Of a DNA stretch of 64,000 bases, positions 62,601-63,479 are shown piece by piece. The position numbers and the translations under genes were made by a program. How positions within the stretch are numbered: the first letter of the stretch is position 1; each line of letters starts with the position of its first letter. The notes beneath the pieces are model-generated. The model saw only the letters and a list, made by a program, of their open reading frames with translations, had not been told where the DNA came from and searched no databases. Origin of the DNA: Dendrophyllia cribrosa (taxonomy: Eukaryota; Cnidaria; Anthozoa; Scleractinia; Dendrophylliidae); NCBI GenBank assembly GCA_024195265.1, contig JAJLRJ010000013.1, positions 12,713,822 to 12,777,821 on the forward strand, written 5' to 3'.

Positions 62601-63479
62601 GGAGTATCACTCTACAATGTAGATATCAAGTGTGAATGTCTGGGTTAGCGTAACTCTGAAAAGAACTGTAAGCTGTTGCTGACAGTTCTTTTCTGAACTA
62701 CAATAAACCATACTATCACATTCAACAAACAACATTTAGTAAAAGTGTACATCTAAAAAAAATGTGAAACTTTACTTTCAGTTGGTTCAAAACTGTGCTG
62801 AGGTAGAAGTGTGAAAGTTGTGCAAAAGCTTGGGGTGTGTGATTAACCAAAAAATGTGAGGGGAGGGGAAGGAAACCTTAGTTTGCTTCCTTTTCCCTCC
62901 CCCTGCCATTTTTTTTTTGCTCCATCATGTGACCCAAGCTTCCATGTGCCTTTCACATCCACACACACACTAAAATCAAACCTCCTACAAGGGACCACCC
63001 AAAATGCAAAGCTATCGCAGTCACTGAAAGAAGGTGATCGCTTACAAGAGGTCAGACCATAGGGGGTTTTATCTTTGAATCTCAATGTATAAAGCATCTA
63101 CTGGGAGTACATGTATTAGCTCAAAATATTGTATCATACATACATACATAAAGAAGTTTTGATGCAAACCTGGGGTCAATTCAATAATTTACAAGACATT
63201 GTAATTTACAAATGTTGCCATTGTTTCAGAGGTTGAAAACAATAGCTACACTTGTAAATTACACTAGTAAACGTTTTATTGAATTGACCCCTGGACAAAA
63301 TTTTCATATACAATGATGAAGTATTTGACTGGAAAAAAATCTGGTATATATTGAAAAAGTGGTCACTTAGGAGAGGTGGTCGCACATGACTGTAATTACC
63401 TGGATGCCCAGCTGCCCCTGGGTAAACTGTCCTCCTTAGATGACTGCTGGGATAACTTTAGTTGTGAACCACTCTTACC
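1..63479 (-). CDS. DOCK7: DOCK6/7/8-type guanine nucleotide exchange factor, partial at both ends (42 exons, gene span)
   Basis: DOCK proteins activate Rac/Cdc42-type GTPases at membranes. The DHR-1 domain binds phosphoinositide and the C-terminal DHR-2 domain catalyses GDP release. Forty-two minus-strand exons were joined by matching recalled DOCK7 family sequence and by requiring GT/AG ends and compatible phases. They give 5,662 coding bases (1,887 codons plus one base) without a stop. Diagnostic segments include [72 protein letters not shown] and [11 protein letters not shown]. The N-terminus (about 170 residues by comparison with DOCK7) and about 40 C-terminal residues lie outside the window. 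The order N-region, DHR-1, long helical middle, DHR-2 is complete. Family assignment is firm. DOCK6, 7 or 8 cannot be separated, because cnidarians may hold a single pre-duplication copy; the symbol is the nearest human match. Mean exon size is about 135 bp, with introns from about 100 bp to 11.5 kb. Confidence 0.96.
338..494. mobile_element. Foldback MITE
   Basis: Two arms of about 70 bp (gagttatataagcac...cactcg and the complementary cgtgcttctc...gcttacataactc) flank a short loop, CACTCGCCTTTGGCTCGTG. No protein capacity. The same loop, with other arms, is at 57691-57873. Confidence 0.8.
996..1268 (+). mobile_element. 3' end of a LINE-type (non-LTR) retrotransposon, 5'-truncated
   Basis: The plus-strand frame ending at 1259 encodes [35 protein letters not shown] and a W/D-rich tail to SGRSKGPK. 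This is the typical extreme C-terminus of many animal non-LTR reverse transcriptases (GRPRxTWRR motif). It is followed directly by a (TAG)n tail. The catalytic part is missing, so this is a dead 5'-truncated insert within an intron. Confidence 0.82.
1291..1425. mobile_element. Foldback MITE (TCATCAGGTATC family)
   Basis: Arms ATTCATCAGGTATCCAAACA and its near complement GTGTTTGGATATCTTGATGA face each other around about 55 bp. The same family, disrupted by another element, is at 30860-31345. Confidence 0.72.
1490..1611 (-). CDS. DOCK7: DOCK exon E41 (DHR-2)
   Basis: Forty codons plus two bases: [20 protein letters not shown] then [17 protein letters not shown]. The GPLE start joins TTVNQ of E40, and [10 protein letters not shown] matches NKLRLCFKDF. 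The short acidic insert differs from the vertebrate proteins. Confidence 0.96.
2030..2561. repeat. Tandem decayed copies of the E40 donor end
   Basis: The last ~50 bases of exon E40 plus flanking intron recur three more times. The shared ATACCGA starts at 2098, 2264, 2385 and, in the true exon, 2554, giving spacings of 166, 121 and 169 bp. The copies still read [16 protein letters not shown] on the minus strand and keep the GTCGGT donor, but have an in-frame stop where the exon has Gln. Confidence 0.88.
2562..2705 (-). CDS. DOCK7: DOCK exon E40 (DHR-2 catalytic helix region)
   Basis: Forty-eight codons: [40 protein letters not shown] and a final Q. The QGS(V/I)G loop lies at or beside the helix-10 nucleotide-sensor region described for DOCK9. 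Three decayed copies of the last part of this exon follow in the intron. Confidence 0.98.
2868..3160. repeat. Dispersed repeat, direct partner at 9640-9850
   Basis: Shares with the 9.7-kb region blocks such as aatttgcatatctgt, cgtattcacgagataaa and tgacgtaatac-type spacing. A fragment also appears at about 51750-51840. No coding capacity was recognised. Probably an old non-autonomous transposon. Confidence 0.6.
3250..3428. repeat. Dispersed repeat, inverted partner at 59335-59515
   Basis: It is the reverse complement of the 59.4-kb segment over about 175 bp with moderate divergence (shared ggggcggccatttggaagac and cacgaaattaggattgc). The two copies lie in introns at opposite ends of the gene. 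Confidence 0.75.
3444..3589 (-). CDS. DOCK7: DOCK exon E39 (DHR-2)
   Basis: Encodes [40 protein letters not shown] and NVVHREQ. Matches [27 protein letters not shown] of DOCK7. Confidence 0.98.
3786..4171. repeat. 19-bp minisatellite, about 20 copies
   Basis: The unit is AGTAGACTAGCCTTAARGC. Nearly all variation is A or G at one position (TTAAAGC or TTAAGGC); one early unit has gctgtag. It lies in the intron between E38 and E39. Confidence 0.95.
4427..4535 (+). mobile_element. tRNA-derived SINE-like element
   Basis: A 73-base tRNA-like head (4427-4499) has a paired 7-bp acceptor stem, A box TAGCTCAGTGG, B box GGTTCGAATCC and a good T arm. The anticodon arm is poor: either a 9-base loop or a mismatched stem. 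It is followed by a GCCTGAAA/TTTCAGGC hairpin, a common design of cnidarian SINEs (recalled, not searched). The 3' end is not clear. A decayed tRNA gene is the alternative. Confidence 0.65.
4842..5048. repeat. 61-bp tandem repeat, about 3.4 copies
   Basis: The core (T/C)CTAGTAACCA starts at 4844, 4905, 4966 and 5027, a strict 61-bp period. Units share ACTGACACGCCTGG and CACGAT. Confidence 0.9.
5201..5226. repeat. Poly-G tract (19 G, A, 6 G)
   Basis: Plus-strand G run, so the DOCK pre-mRNA carries a C run 76 nt after the E38 donor. G4 (DNA) or i-motif/poly-C-binding protein target potential. Confidence 0.9.
5296..5476 (-). CDS. DOCK7: DOCK exon E38 (DHR-2)
   Basis: Sixty codons plus one base: [38 protein letters not shown] and [14 protein letters not shown]. 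Runs of 19 and 36 G (plus strand) lie 76 and 93 bp from its ends, so the pre-mRNA has C tracts on both sides. Confidence 0.99.
5570..5605. repeat. Poly-G tract (36 G)
   Basis: A 36-base G run preceded by GGTGGTG, 93 nt upstream of the E38 acceptor in transcript sense (C run in the pre-mRNA). Its length may be inexact because homopolymers are error-prone. Confidence 0.9.
5740..5890. repeat. Dispersed repeat, 'caagttgcaatccatt' family
   Basis: Contains ttcaagttgcaatccatt and ccctggccatc, then tagtttcagtaca. The same ordered blocks occur at 33867-33990, 38480-38690 and 49490-49725, all within introns of this gene. Confidence 0.65.
6478..6612 (-). CDS. DOCK7: DOCK exon E37 (DHR-2)
   Basis: Forty-five codons: [20 protein letters not shown] then [20 protein letters not shown]. 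This is the hallmark DHR-2 YFRVGFYG segment, nearly identical to vertebrate DOCK7. Confidence 0.99.
7287..7505 (-). CDS. DOCK7: DOCK exon E36 (DHR-2)
   Basis: Seventy-three codons: [40 protein letters not shown] and [11 protein letters not shown]. Matches the segment of DOCK7 that follows DDVVSP. Confidence 0.98.
7690..8003. repeat. Dispersed repeat with three ~90-bp tandem modules (CACTCCCA-end family)
   Basis: Three modules of aaatggtaccatgcaaaagt ... ccacagactcaaaagttag stand in tandem, followed by ataattgactctgggagtg aaaggg. Related elements are at 31360-31960 (split), 42357-42800, 43690-43935, 51834-52121 and 56549-56765. Confidence 0.78.
8025..8198 (-). CDS. DOCK7: DOCK exon E35 (DHR-2 lobe A)
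   Basis: Fifty-eight codons, [20 protein letters not shown] then [20 protein letters not shown] and ending [12 protein letters not shown] decayed duplicate of its acceptor end lies about 170 bp upstream in the transcript. Confidence 0.98.
8199..8545. repeat. Tandem duplication including the E35 acceptor edge
   Basis: The intron before E35 contains a second, diverged copy of the exon edge. At 8336-8380 the minus strand reads a CTTTCAG acceptor followed by codons for FEAA, against LNNHVEAA in the exon. The cataaaaaataat block is at 8203 and 8374 (171 bp apart). A gccgatgga block at 8285 and 8500 shows the copy extends further. Confidence 0.72.
8552..8615 (-). CDS. DOCK7: DOCK exon E34 (DHR-2)
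   Basis: A 64-bp exon encoding [20 protein letters not shown] plus E, matching [21 protein letters not shown]. Confidence 0.97.
8939..9363. mobile_element. Long-palindrome MITE flanked by TTAA
   Basis: Arms of about 180 bp are near-perfect inverted copies. Ends read TTAA-AGGGAACCTCCACT and AGTGGAGGTTCCCT-TTAA, so the duplication is TTAA, as in piggyBac and Kolobok superfamilies. Each arm carries TGACGTCA, a GCGCGGGAAA-type motif and AAAATGGCGGC (the left arm is slightly altered). No transposase. Confidence 0.87.
9640..9850. repeat. Dispersed repeat, direct partner of 2868-3160
   Basis: Shared blocks include aatttgcatatctgt(c/t)cccgta and tcgtattcacgagataaa. The order is kept but with indels. 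Confidence 0.6.
9934..9977 (-). CDS. DOCK7: DOCK exon E33 (start of DHR-2 region)
   Basis: A 44-bp exon encoding [14 protein letters not shown] and a split Gly. The donor GTGGGT is chosen because E34 needs a two-base carry-over. Confidence 0.96.
10108..10272. mobile_element. SINE-like dispersed repeat fragment
   Basis: The text gatgggatgcgagtccatcg, cagggttacccccag, cacctgggtgg and, at the end, the antisense B-box-like cctcgaaccaccgac resembles a SINE-like repeat common in marine invertebrate genomes (recalled only). It runs straight into the 37-bp minisatellite, as if that array grew from its tail. Confidence 0.55.
10272..10640. repeat. ~37-bp minisatellite with PstI-type CTGCAG units
   Basis: Units of the form GATCTGCAGCACTCTATCCA plus CTRCATCTACAGCACTT repeat about ten times. 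The right half is regular at 37 bp and the left half is scrambled. A subunit alternates between CTGCAG and CTACAG. Confidence 0.9.
10856..10924 (-). CDS. DOCK7: DOCK exon E32 (before DHR-2)
   Basis: Twenty-three codons: [20 protein letters not shown] plus YQE. Strong match to [20 protein letters not shown] of DOCK7. Confidence 0.98.
11330..11560. repeat. Dispersed repeat (GGCGCCAAGCGCGGGAAAA family)
   Basis: Contains cgccaagcgcgggaaaacgc, ccaatcagaactcgaagcaa and antisense tgtgattggccagagtaat. Related pieces are at 36330-36420 and 60035-60140, sharing gattggNCagagtgat and ttttggttct. Confidence 0.6.
11621..11716 (-). CDS. DOCK7: DOCK exon E31 (helical middle region)
   Basis: Thirty-two codons: [20 protein letters not shown] then [12 protein letters not shown], matching [29 protein letters not shown]. 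Confidence 0.98.
12266..12328 (-). CDS. DOCK7: DOCK exon E30 (helical middle region)
   Basis: A 63-bp exon encoding exactly [20 protein letters not shown] plus H. It is nearly identical to human [20 protein letters not shown], and was found by searching for that block. Confidence 0.97.
12459..12611 (-). CDS. DOCK7: DOCK exon E29 (helical middle region)
   Basis: Fifty-one codons with [20 protein letters not shown] and [17 protein letters not shown]. First exon after the satellite intron. Donor GTAAGT is close to consensus. Confidence 0.98.
12998..23664. repeat. Giant 12-bp satellite array in the E28-E29 intron
   Basis: About 10.67 kb, near 890 copies of ATACAATATGA followed by G or C. Nearly all variation is that single G/C choice, so each unit is one of two letters. 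Rare marks are a 10-base unit lacking AT (for example near 13854, 13971, 14113, 14195, 14944, 15602, 16357, 17520, 18272), atacgag, ataccat, gattcaat, gagaaac and gatagaatatcag. The marks show block duplications: 15185-16515 recurs at 17101-18431 (offset 1,916), the gagaaac mark at 19417 recurs at 20041 (offset 624), and 21025-21180 recurs at 23291-23446 (offset 2,266). All three minus frames and two plus frames are open; these are not genes. Confidence 0.98.
24063..24197 (-). CDS. DOCK7: DOCK exon E28 (helical middle region)
   Basis: Forty-five codons including [20 protein letters not shown] then [10 protein letters not shown]. It is the last exon before the 11.45-kb intron that holds the giant satellite array. 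Confidence 0.98.
24827..24923 (-). CDS. DOCK7: DOCK exon E27 (helical middle region)
   Basis: Thirty-two codons, [20 protein letters not shown] then [12 protein letters not shown], aligning to [27 protein letters not shown]. Acceptor GGCAG, donor GTATGT. Confidence 0.94.
25450..25503. repeat. Short inverted repeat
   Basis: ctctccaagatggac and gtccatcttagagag face each other around about 24 bp, just before the 16-bp minisatellite. It could form a hairpin with a 14-15 bp stem. Confidence 0.7.
25504..25828. repeat. 16-bp minisatellite touching the E26 donor
   Basis: The unit is TGTCTGTTGACTGGGG, about 20 copies. A recurrent variant, TGTCTGTCTTACTGGGG, alternates with it in the right-hand third. 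The array stops about five bases from the exon E26 donor (25831-25832). Confidence 0.93.
25833..25920 (-). CDS. DOCK7: DOCK exon E26 (helical middle region)
   Basis: Encodes [20 protein letters not shown] then WRQANEQQD, equivalent to [21 protein letters not shown]. A 16-bp minisatellite begins within about a dozen bases of its donor. Confidence 0.96.
26220..26388. mobile_element. Foldback MITE
   Basis: Nearly perfect palindrome from GTATATGCTGTGGTTCAA to its complement ttgaaccacaacatatac, with internal CTTTGTCTCA/TGAGACAAAG and a loop of about 17 bp. Confidence 0.85.
26635..28128. mobile_element. 1.5-kb TIR element flanked by TTAA, non-autonomous
   Basis: Ends GGGGCTATGTCGCGA and the inverted tctcgcaacatagcccc, each next to TTAA. 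At 26883 a plus-strand ATG opens MDEGSSSDQ and meets a GTAAGT donor, which looks like a leftover first coding exon. No transposase core is visible. A PIF/Harbinger-like MITE is inserted inside (27133-27356). Confidence 0.75.
27133..27356. mobile_element. PIF/Harbinger-like MITE with TAA duplication
   Basis: Flanked on both sides by TAA. Inverted ends GGGTGCATTCGATTGA and TCAATCGAACGCGCCC, with further pairing of the next ~20 bp. Nested in the 26635-28128 element. Confidence 0.82.
28717..28916 (-). CDS. DOCK7: DOCK exon E25 (helical middle region)
   Basis: Encodes [20 protein letters not shown] and [20 protein letters not shown], matching RLLDLLYLCVSCFEYKG and DMRAKLEEAILGSIGAR. Ends in a split Glu codon. 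Confidence 0.97.
29188..29267. repeat. Small palindrome
   Basis: TAGCTTGTGAATA and its complement, with ctctcatc/gatgagag inside and a loop of about 25 bp. Likely a miniature foldback remnant. Confidence 0.65.
29519..29643 (-). CDS. DOCK7: DOCK exon E24 (helical middle region)
   Basis: Forty-one codons plus two bases: [19 protein letters not shown] then [17 protein letters not shown] small palindrome (29688-29756) stands just before its acceptor. Confidence 0.97.
29688..29756. repeat. Small palindrome just upstream of E24
   Basis: AGCCCTCTTGGCCTC pairs with GAGGCCAAGAGGGCT. It lies 45 bp before the E24 acceptor in transcript sense. Confidence 0.75.
29801..30347. mobile_element. TIR MITE with tandem right terminus
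   Basis: Left end ATGCTGTGTTCACACT, right end AGTGTGAACACAGCAT. The interior is rich in AACATGTTT motifs. The last 42 bp are present twice in tandem (30269-30310 and 30311-30352). Confidence 0.8.
30454..30575. repeat. Foldback element
   Basis: aattcaaattttctgggaat pairs with the complementary attctaatccca-type arm ending aaggtttgaatt. The inner arms atttccat/atggaaat also pair. Imperfect. Confidence 0.6.
30860..31345. mobile_element. Foldback MITE (TCATCAGGTATC family), split by an insertion
   Basis: Outer arms AAAGAGTGTTTCGTCAGG and CCTGATGAAACACTCTT belong to the family at 1291-1425. The left arm is interrupted by the element at 30880-31219. Confidence 0.75.
30880..31219. mobile_element. 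TIR MITE nested in a foldback element, with tRNA-like core
   Basis: About 45-bp inverted ends start GGAAGACCTTAGATAACAAC. It is flanked by GTTTCGTCA and GTTTCATCA, a 9-bp duplication with one mismatch, as made by Mutator-like transposases. Inside is a B-box-like AGGTTCAATCC at 31074. Confidence 0.75.
31428..31806. mobile_element. PIF/Harbinger-like MITE with TTA duplication
   Basis: Flanked by TTA on both sides. Ends GGCCCCGTCCACACGTATAC and the inverted GTATACGTGTGGACAGGGCC. Many internal CGTTTAC/GTAAACG repeats. Second copy at 46459-46902. It sits inside a CACTCCCA-family repeat. Confidence 0.87.
32077..32344 (-). CDS. DOCK7: DOCK exon E23 (helical middle region)
   Basis: Eighty-nine codons from [20 protein letters not shown] to DESKGDILQ, including [20 protein letters not shown], which matches [20 protein letters not shown] of DOCK7. 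Confidence 0.97.
32984..33273 (-). CDS. DOCK7: DOCK exon E22 (helical middle region)
   Basis: Ninety-six codons plus two bases, the longest exon here. It carries [18 protein letters not shown], a Pro/Ser loop, and [20 protein letters not shown]. The phase of E23 places the donor at GTAGGT (32982-32983). Confidence 0.98.
33418..33845. repeat. 11-bp minisatellite, about 39 copies
   Basis: The unit is GGTATRGTACA. Essentially the only variation is A or G at one site, with the G form clustered in the middle (about 33535-33675). Intron between E21 and E22. Confidence 0.95.
33867..33990. repeat. Dispersed repeat, 'caagttgcaatccatt' family
   Basis: Shares tttttcaagttgcaattcatt, catcctagcaatcc and ttcaaagacat with the 5740-5890 copy. 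It directly follows the 11-bp minisatellite. Confidence 0.62.
34005..34519. mobile_element. TIR element flanked by TTAA with an ORF-like segment
   Basis: Ends AGTGCATATGAAGTAA and TTACTTCATATGCACG, each next to TTAA. On the minus strand an ATG at 34353, in an ATGGCGGC context, opens an uninterrupted frame of about 115 codons within the element ([20 protein letters not shown] ...). I do not recognise the protein; it could be the first exon of a lost transposase. Confidence 0.7.
34872..35074. mobile_element. Foldback MITE
   Basis: ACCCCTAGACAAGACTGCCA pairs with the terminal CTTGTCCAGGGGT arm; atcgtggagtattttt pairs with aacatactccacgat inside. No TSD assigned. Confidence 0.7.
35170..35283 (-). 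CDS. DOCK7: DOCK exon E21 (helical middle region)
   Basis: Thirty-eight codons with [20 protein letters not shown] and [12 protein letters not shown]. Phase 0 on both sides. Confidence 0.98.
35560..36070. other. GC-richer unassigned patch in the E20-E21 intron
   Basis: About half G+C by eye, against the AT-rich surroundings. The plus strand has open frames (35545-35904, 35941-36129), but I recognise no domain and no DOCK segment is missing here. It could be old transposon DNA, a noncoding RNA or an unknown gene fragment. Confidence 0.4.
36481..36580. repeat. Palindrome with TATCACGTGATA-type arms
   Basis: aattaga...gatttctatcacgtgatagt pairs with the opposite arm actatcacgcgatagaaatc...tctaatt around gagggggaagcgcg. 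Confidence 0.75.
36586..36770. mobile_element. Foldback/TIR MITE
   Basis: TAGTATAAATCTACTAG at the left and CTAGTGGATTTATACTA at the right, with gtagcctaatgg-like inner complementarity. It abuts the previous palindrome and ends 40 bp before E20. Confidence 0.7.
36810..36947 (-). CDS. DOCK7: DOCK exon E20 (helical middle region)
   Basis: Forty-six codons, [16 protein letters not shown] then [17 protein letters not shown], matching KSMVHHLYFNDKL...SRFPERFMDDIAALV. Confidence 0.97.
37377..37472 (-). CDS. DOCK7: DOCK exon E19 (helical middle region)
   Basis: Thirty-two codons: [20 protein letters not shown] then [12 protein letters not shown], the HEELALQW...AWFFFELM block of DOCK6/7/8. Confidence 0.98.
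37620..38024. repeat. Tandem decayed copies of the E18 donor region
   Basis: The motif gattttgtaaat occurs at 37993 (next to the true donor), 37808 and 37642, spacings 185 and 166 bp. gcagaaaacgca is at 37712 and 37871. The 37840 copy still resembles the exon end (gctgctgc), but its donor is GC rather than GT. Confidence 0.8.
38025..38287 (-). CDS. DOCK7: DOCK exon E18 (low-complexity linker)
   Basis: Eighty-seven codons of Ser-rich, poorly conserved linker ([20 protein letters not shown] through [11 protein letters not shown]). This is where DOCK7 also has its long variable loop. It is supported by an open frame, good splice sites and fitting phases rather than by residue identity. Degraded copies of its donor end lie in the next intron. 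Confidence 0.88.
38480..38690. repeat. Dispersed repeat, 'caagttgcaatccatt' family
   Basis: Shares aagtgaattcttgatgga, gcaaattttccaaa, catcctggccatctgtag and tagttt(t/c)a(c/g)tgtact with 49490-49725. Confidence 0.7.
39600..39776 (-). CDS. DOCK7: DOCK exon E17 (helical middle region)
   Basis: Encodes [20 protein letters not shown] and [17 protein letters not shown], then a Pro/Ser-rich end. A palindromic element sits 63 bp before its acceptor (39840-39964). Confidence 0.97.
39840..39964. mobile_element. Foldback MITE upstream of E17
   Basis: ATTGGTGGTTTGC and the inverted GCAAACCACCAAT at the ends; catgttccatgtcagatgac pairs with gtcatccaacatg inside. Confidence 0.8.
40479..40701 (-). CDS. 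DOCK7: DOCK exon E16 (helical middle region)
   Basis: Seventy-four codons plus one base. The second half has [19 protein letters not shown] and RPPVISGT, as in the first armadillo-like helices of DOCK7. Phase with E17 fixes the donor at GTATGA rather than the GT three bases earlier. Confidence 0.97.
40977..41063 (-). CDS. DOCK7: DOCK exon E15 (end of DHR-1)
   Basis: Twenty-nine codons starting [16 protein letters not shown] and ending AVSSIHPQ, the conserved last DHR-1 strand. Confidence 0.98.
41500..41622. repeat. Complementary C-rich and G-rich blocks
   Basis: A C-rich block (about 41505-41539) faces a G-rich block (about 41594-41620) across 55 bp. They can pair as an imperfect hairpin or form G4/i-motif structures. 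Confidence 0.6.
41705..41806 (-). CDS. DOCK7: DOCK exon E14 (DHR-1)
   Basis: Thirty-four codons: [20 protein letters not shown] and [13 protein letters not shown]. It matches [25 protein letters not shown] of DOCK7. Confidence 0.98.
42071..42230. mobile_element. Foldback MITE, near-perfect palindrome
   Basis: From AATAGACCAATTTCGATATA to the exact inverted TATATCGAAATTGGTCTATT, arms about 65 bp, loop about 30 bp. High arm identity suggests a recent insertion. Confidence 0.9.
42357..42800. repeat. Dispersed repeat with ~100-bp tandem modules
   Basis: Four modules of gtgtgacattcaaatgaaag ... agcagtacttycctgtggta ... gagtctgtggatgaaat, spaced about 100 bp. Same family as 7690-8003 in the opposite orientation. 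Confidence 0.78.
42850..43330. other. GC-richer unassigned patch in the E13-E14 intron
   Basis: Cytosine-rich stretch with no DOCK homology and no recognisable protein. It includes gcatgttgggaaatt (minus strand close to a ZNF143-type motif). It sits between two copies of the ~100-bp module repeat. Confidence 0.4.
43690..43935. repeat. Dispersed repeat with ~100-bp tandem modules
   Basis: Two to three modules (aaatgaaagctacggagcag, gtggttcttaacttttgagt) close to E13; ends about 30 bp before the exon's donor side. Confidence 0.72.
43967..44117 (-). CDS. DOCK7: DOCK exon E13 (DHR-1)
   Basis: Fifty codons with [25 protein letters not shown] and ETPIGYT, the central DHR-1 strands. Clean CAG acceptor and GTACAA donor. 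Confidence 0.98.
44700..46000. mobile_element. Palindromic element interrupted by a 1.07-kb insertion
   Basis: The outer palindrome (ttggatttcctgcatataaa ... ttatatgcagg / caggaaatccaa) is cut at 44892. The inserted element runs 44893-45963, starts CAGGGCGCG, ends CACCCTG, and is flanked by GCAGG on both sides. It contains repeated gggctagt motifs and no recognised protein. Confidence 0.75.
46459..46902. mobile_element. PIF/Harbinger-like MITE with TAA duplication
   Basis: TAA on both sides; ends GGCCCCGTCCACACGTATAC and CGTGTGGACGGGACC. Second copy of the 31428-31806 family, just upstream of the E12 donor side. Confidence 0.87.
46939..47009 (-). CDS. DOCK7: DOCK exon E12 (DHR-1)
   Basis: A 71-bp exon encoding [19 protein letters not shown] and TYHNK, matching [22 protein letters not shown]. 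The final Lys codon is split. Confidence 0.95.
47393..47507 (-). CDS. DOCK7: DOCK exon E11 (start of DHR-1)
   Basis: Begins [15 protein letters not shown] and continues [16 protein letters not shown]. This is the first strand region of the C2-like DHR-1 domain, which binds phosphoinositides in this family. Confidence 0.97.
48104..48267. repeat. 82-bp tandem duplication
   Basis: atgtttctccataaaagtac ... gctgtgtacagctt is present twice (starts 48104 and 48186) with one clear substitution (tttcagg/tttcggg). Recent, noncoding. Confidence 0.92.
48351..48442 (-). CDS. DOCK7: DOCK exon E10 (pre-DHR-1)
   Basis: Encodes [18 protein letters not shown] and ...VFTPYLTYK, matching the REILEFP...YVPNTTYR segment immediately before DHR-1. 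The last Lys codon is split with E11. Confidence 0.94.
49161..49231 (-). CDS. DOCK7: DOCK exon E9 (pre-DHR-1)
   Basis: A 71-bp exon recovered from homology and splice sites. It encodes [20 protein letters not shown] followed by LHQ, and the phase fits E8 and E10. Confidence 0.93.
49490..49725. repeat. Dispersed repeat, 'caagttgcaatccatt' family
   Basis: Contains aagtgaattcttgaagga, ttcaagttgcaatccatttc, catcctggccatctgtag and tagtttcagtgtact. The fullest copy of this family in the window. Confidence 0.7.
50305..50323. repeat. Poly-C tract (19 C)
   Basis: Gives a G run in the pre-mRNA, about 180 nt after the E8 donor; G-quadruplex potential in RNA. Confidence 0.9.
50507..50600 (-). CDS. DOCK7: DOCK exon E8 (pre-DHR-1)
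   Basis: Contains [20 protein letters not shown], the acidic LYKFLAD motif found just before DHR-1. It ends in a split Gly codon. Confidence 0.97.
50816..51714. repeat. 31-bp minisatellite, about 29 copies
   Basis: The unit is CCCTACCCCTAAATTGGTAC followed by CCATTTACACA. Main variants: TTGGTACCC or TTGATACCC, CCCTAAA or CCAAAA, and TTGATAGCC. One unit has an ATAATT insertion near 51295. Variants cluster by neighbourhood, as expected from local duplication. Confidence 0.96.
51834..52121. mobile_element. MITE of the CACTCCCA-end family
   Basis: Starts cactcccaagagtgccaaaa and ends ttgacgtgggagttaaaggg, with two ~90-bp modules containing aaatggtaccatgcaaaa. The complete-looking member explains the fragments at 7.7, 42.4, 43.7 and 56.6 kb. 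Confidence 0.75.
52224..52391 (-). CDS. DOCK7: DOCK exon E7 (pre-DHR-1)
   Basis: Fifty-six codons ending in [17 protein letters not shown], matching LTSFRPATLTVTNFFKQ of DOCK7. The first half is Ser/Arg-rich and poorly conserved, as in relatives. Confidence 0.97.
52929..53105 (-). CDS. DOCK7: DOCK exon E6 (pre-DHR-1)
   Basis: Fifty-nine codons with [20 protein letters not shown], then a variable Lys/Ser-rich tail. Acceptor after a T-rich tract ending CCCTAG, donor GTACAG. Confidence 0.98.
53184..53779. mobile_element. Mutator-like MITE with perfect 9-bp duplication
   Basis: Inverted ends TAGCCTGCGAACAGGCT and AGCCTGTCCGCAGGCTA. CTGTTACAT occurs immediately on both sides (53175-53183 and 53780-53788). 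Internal perfect palindrome at about 53583-53621. No transposase. Confidence 0.9.
54187..55757. mobile_element. 1.57-kb element with long inverted ends
   Basis: Ends CACAGGGTACAGAGGAGCTC and the inverted GAGCTCCTCTGGACCCTGTG. Complementarity continues in blocks for over 250 bp (cgcaatcag, cacaaaatatgtac, ggccaaattacta, atctggtgacggaa). Flanks GTGCGAA and GTGTGAA could be a 7-8 bp duplication (hAT-like). No transposase seen. Confidence 0.78.
56549..56765. mobile_element. MITE fragment of the CACTCCCA-end family
   Basis: Starts ccttttcactcccagagtca and ends cactcttgggagtcaaaggt, with one module (gagtctgtggac ... agcagtacttttgcatggta). Confidence 0.72.
56802..57026 (-). CDS. DOCK7: DOCK exon E5 (pre-DHR-1)
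   Basis: Seventy-five whole codons. It contains [20 protein letters not shown] followed by [17 protein letters not shown], one of the most conserved N-terminal blocks of DOCK6/7/8. Phase 0 at both ends. Confidence 0.98.
57691..57873. mobile_element. Foldback MITE with CGAGCCACAGGCGAG loop
   Basis: Arms from CAATAGAACACATTTTCTAT to the inverted ATAGAAAATGTGTTCTATTG, about 80 bp each. Its loop is the complement of that at 338-494. A lone arm fragment (atgagtttaccggc) recurs near 59239. Confidence 0.88.
59335..59515. repeat. Dispersed repeat, inverted partner of 3250-3428
   Basis: Reverse-complement match over about 175 bp, including gtcttccaaatggccgcccc and gcaatcctaatttcgtg. Differences are scattered substitutions and poly-T length. 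Confidence 0.75.
60921..61717. mobile_element. TIR MITE (AACGAACGCAACATTTCAAC ends) with nested palindrome
   Basis: Ends AAGGCACGGCCAAACGAACG and the inverted CGTTCGTTTGGCCGGGCCTT, about 55 bp paired. TATT flanks both ends. Interior has many TGTTGCAAC motifs and a nested foldback at 61137-61401. Confidence 0.82.
61137..61401. mobile_element. Nested foldback element
   Basis: CCTACGCGTTTCGTGTGACT and its inverted AGTTACACGAAACGCGTAGG, with further cgcacactt(c/t)gtc pairing. Inserted within the 60921-61717 MITE. Confidence 0.8.
61735..61801 (-). CDS. DOCK7: DOCK exon E4 (N-terminal region)
   Basis: Encodes [18 protein letters not shown] and RVKKK with a Lys codon shared with E3. The next exon is 4.7 kb away (57026), the second-largest intron in the window. 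Confidence 0.96.
62162..62247 (-). CDS. DOCK7: DOCK exon E3 (N-terminal region)
   Basis: Twenty-eight codons plus two bases, containing [16 protein letters not shown], which matches the conserved PKEHFGQRLLVKCLSLK block. Acceptor TTTACAG, donor GTGAGT. Confidence 0.96.
62371..62518 (-). CDS. DOCK7: DOCK exon E2 (N-terminal region)
   Basis: Encodes [20 protein letters not shown] and onward to SIYPVQQ (49 codons after a split Ser), in phase with E1 and E3. It corresponds to the SIFDLKNS...LFALHPS part of DOCK7, upstream of DHR-1. Confidence 0.95.
62855..62907. repeat. Purine/pyrimidine hairpin
   Basis: gaggggaggggaaggaaac is followed by the complementary gtttgcttccttttccctcc. Strong stem in the E1-E2 intron; the rest of that intron (62519-63399) shows only the palindrome at 63172-63291. 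Confidence 0.7.
63172..63291. mobile_element. Foldback MITE
   Basis: GGGGTCAATTCAATAA and the inverted TTATTGAATTGACCCC at the ends, with inner atttacaa/ttgtaaat pairing. Confidence 0.8.
63400..63479 (-). CDS. DOCK7: DOCK exon E1 (N-terminal region)
   Basis: It opens after a pyrimidine-rich acceptor and ends at a GTAATT donor, splitting a Ser codon. It encodes a Ser-rich stretch ending PRGSWAS, as just before SIFDL in DOCK7. This is the most upstream exon I can find; earlier exons must lie to the right of the window. Confidence 0.9.
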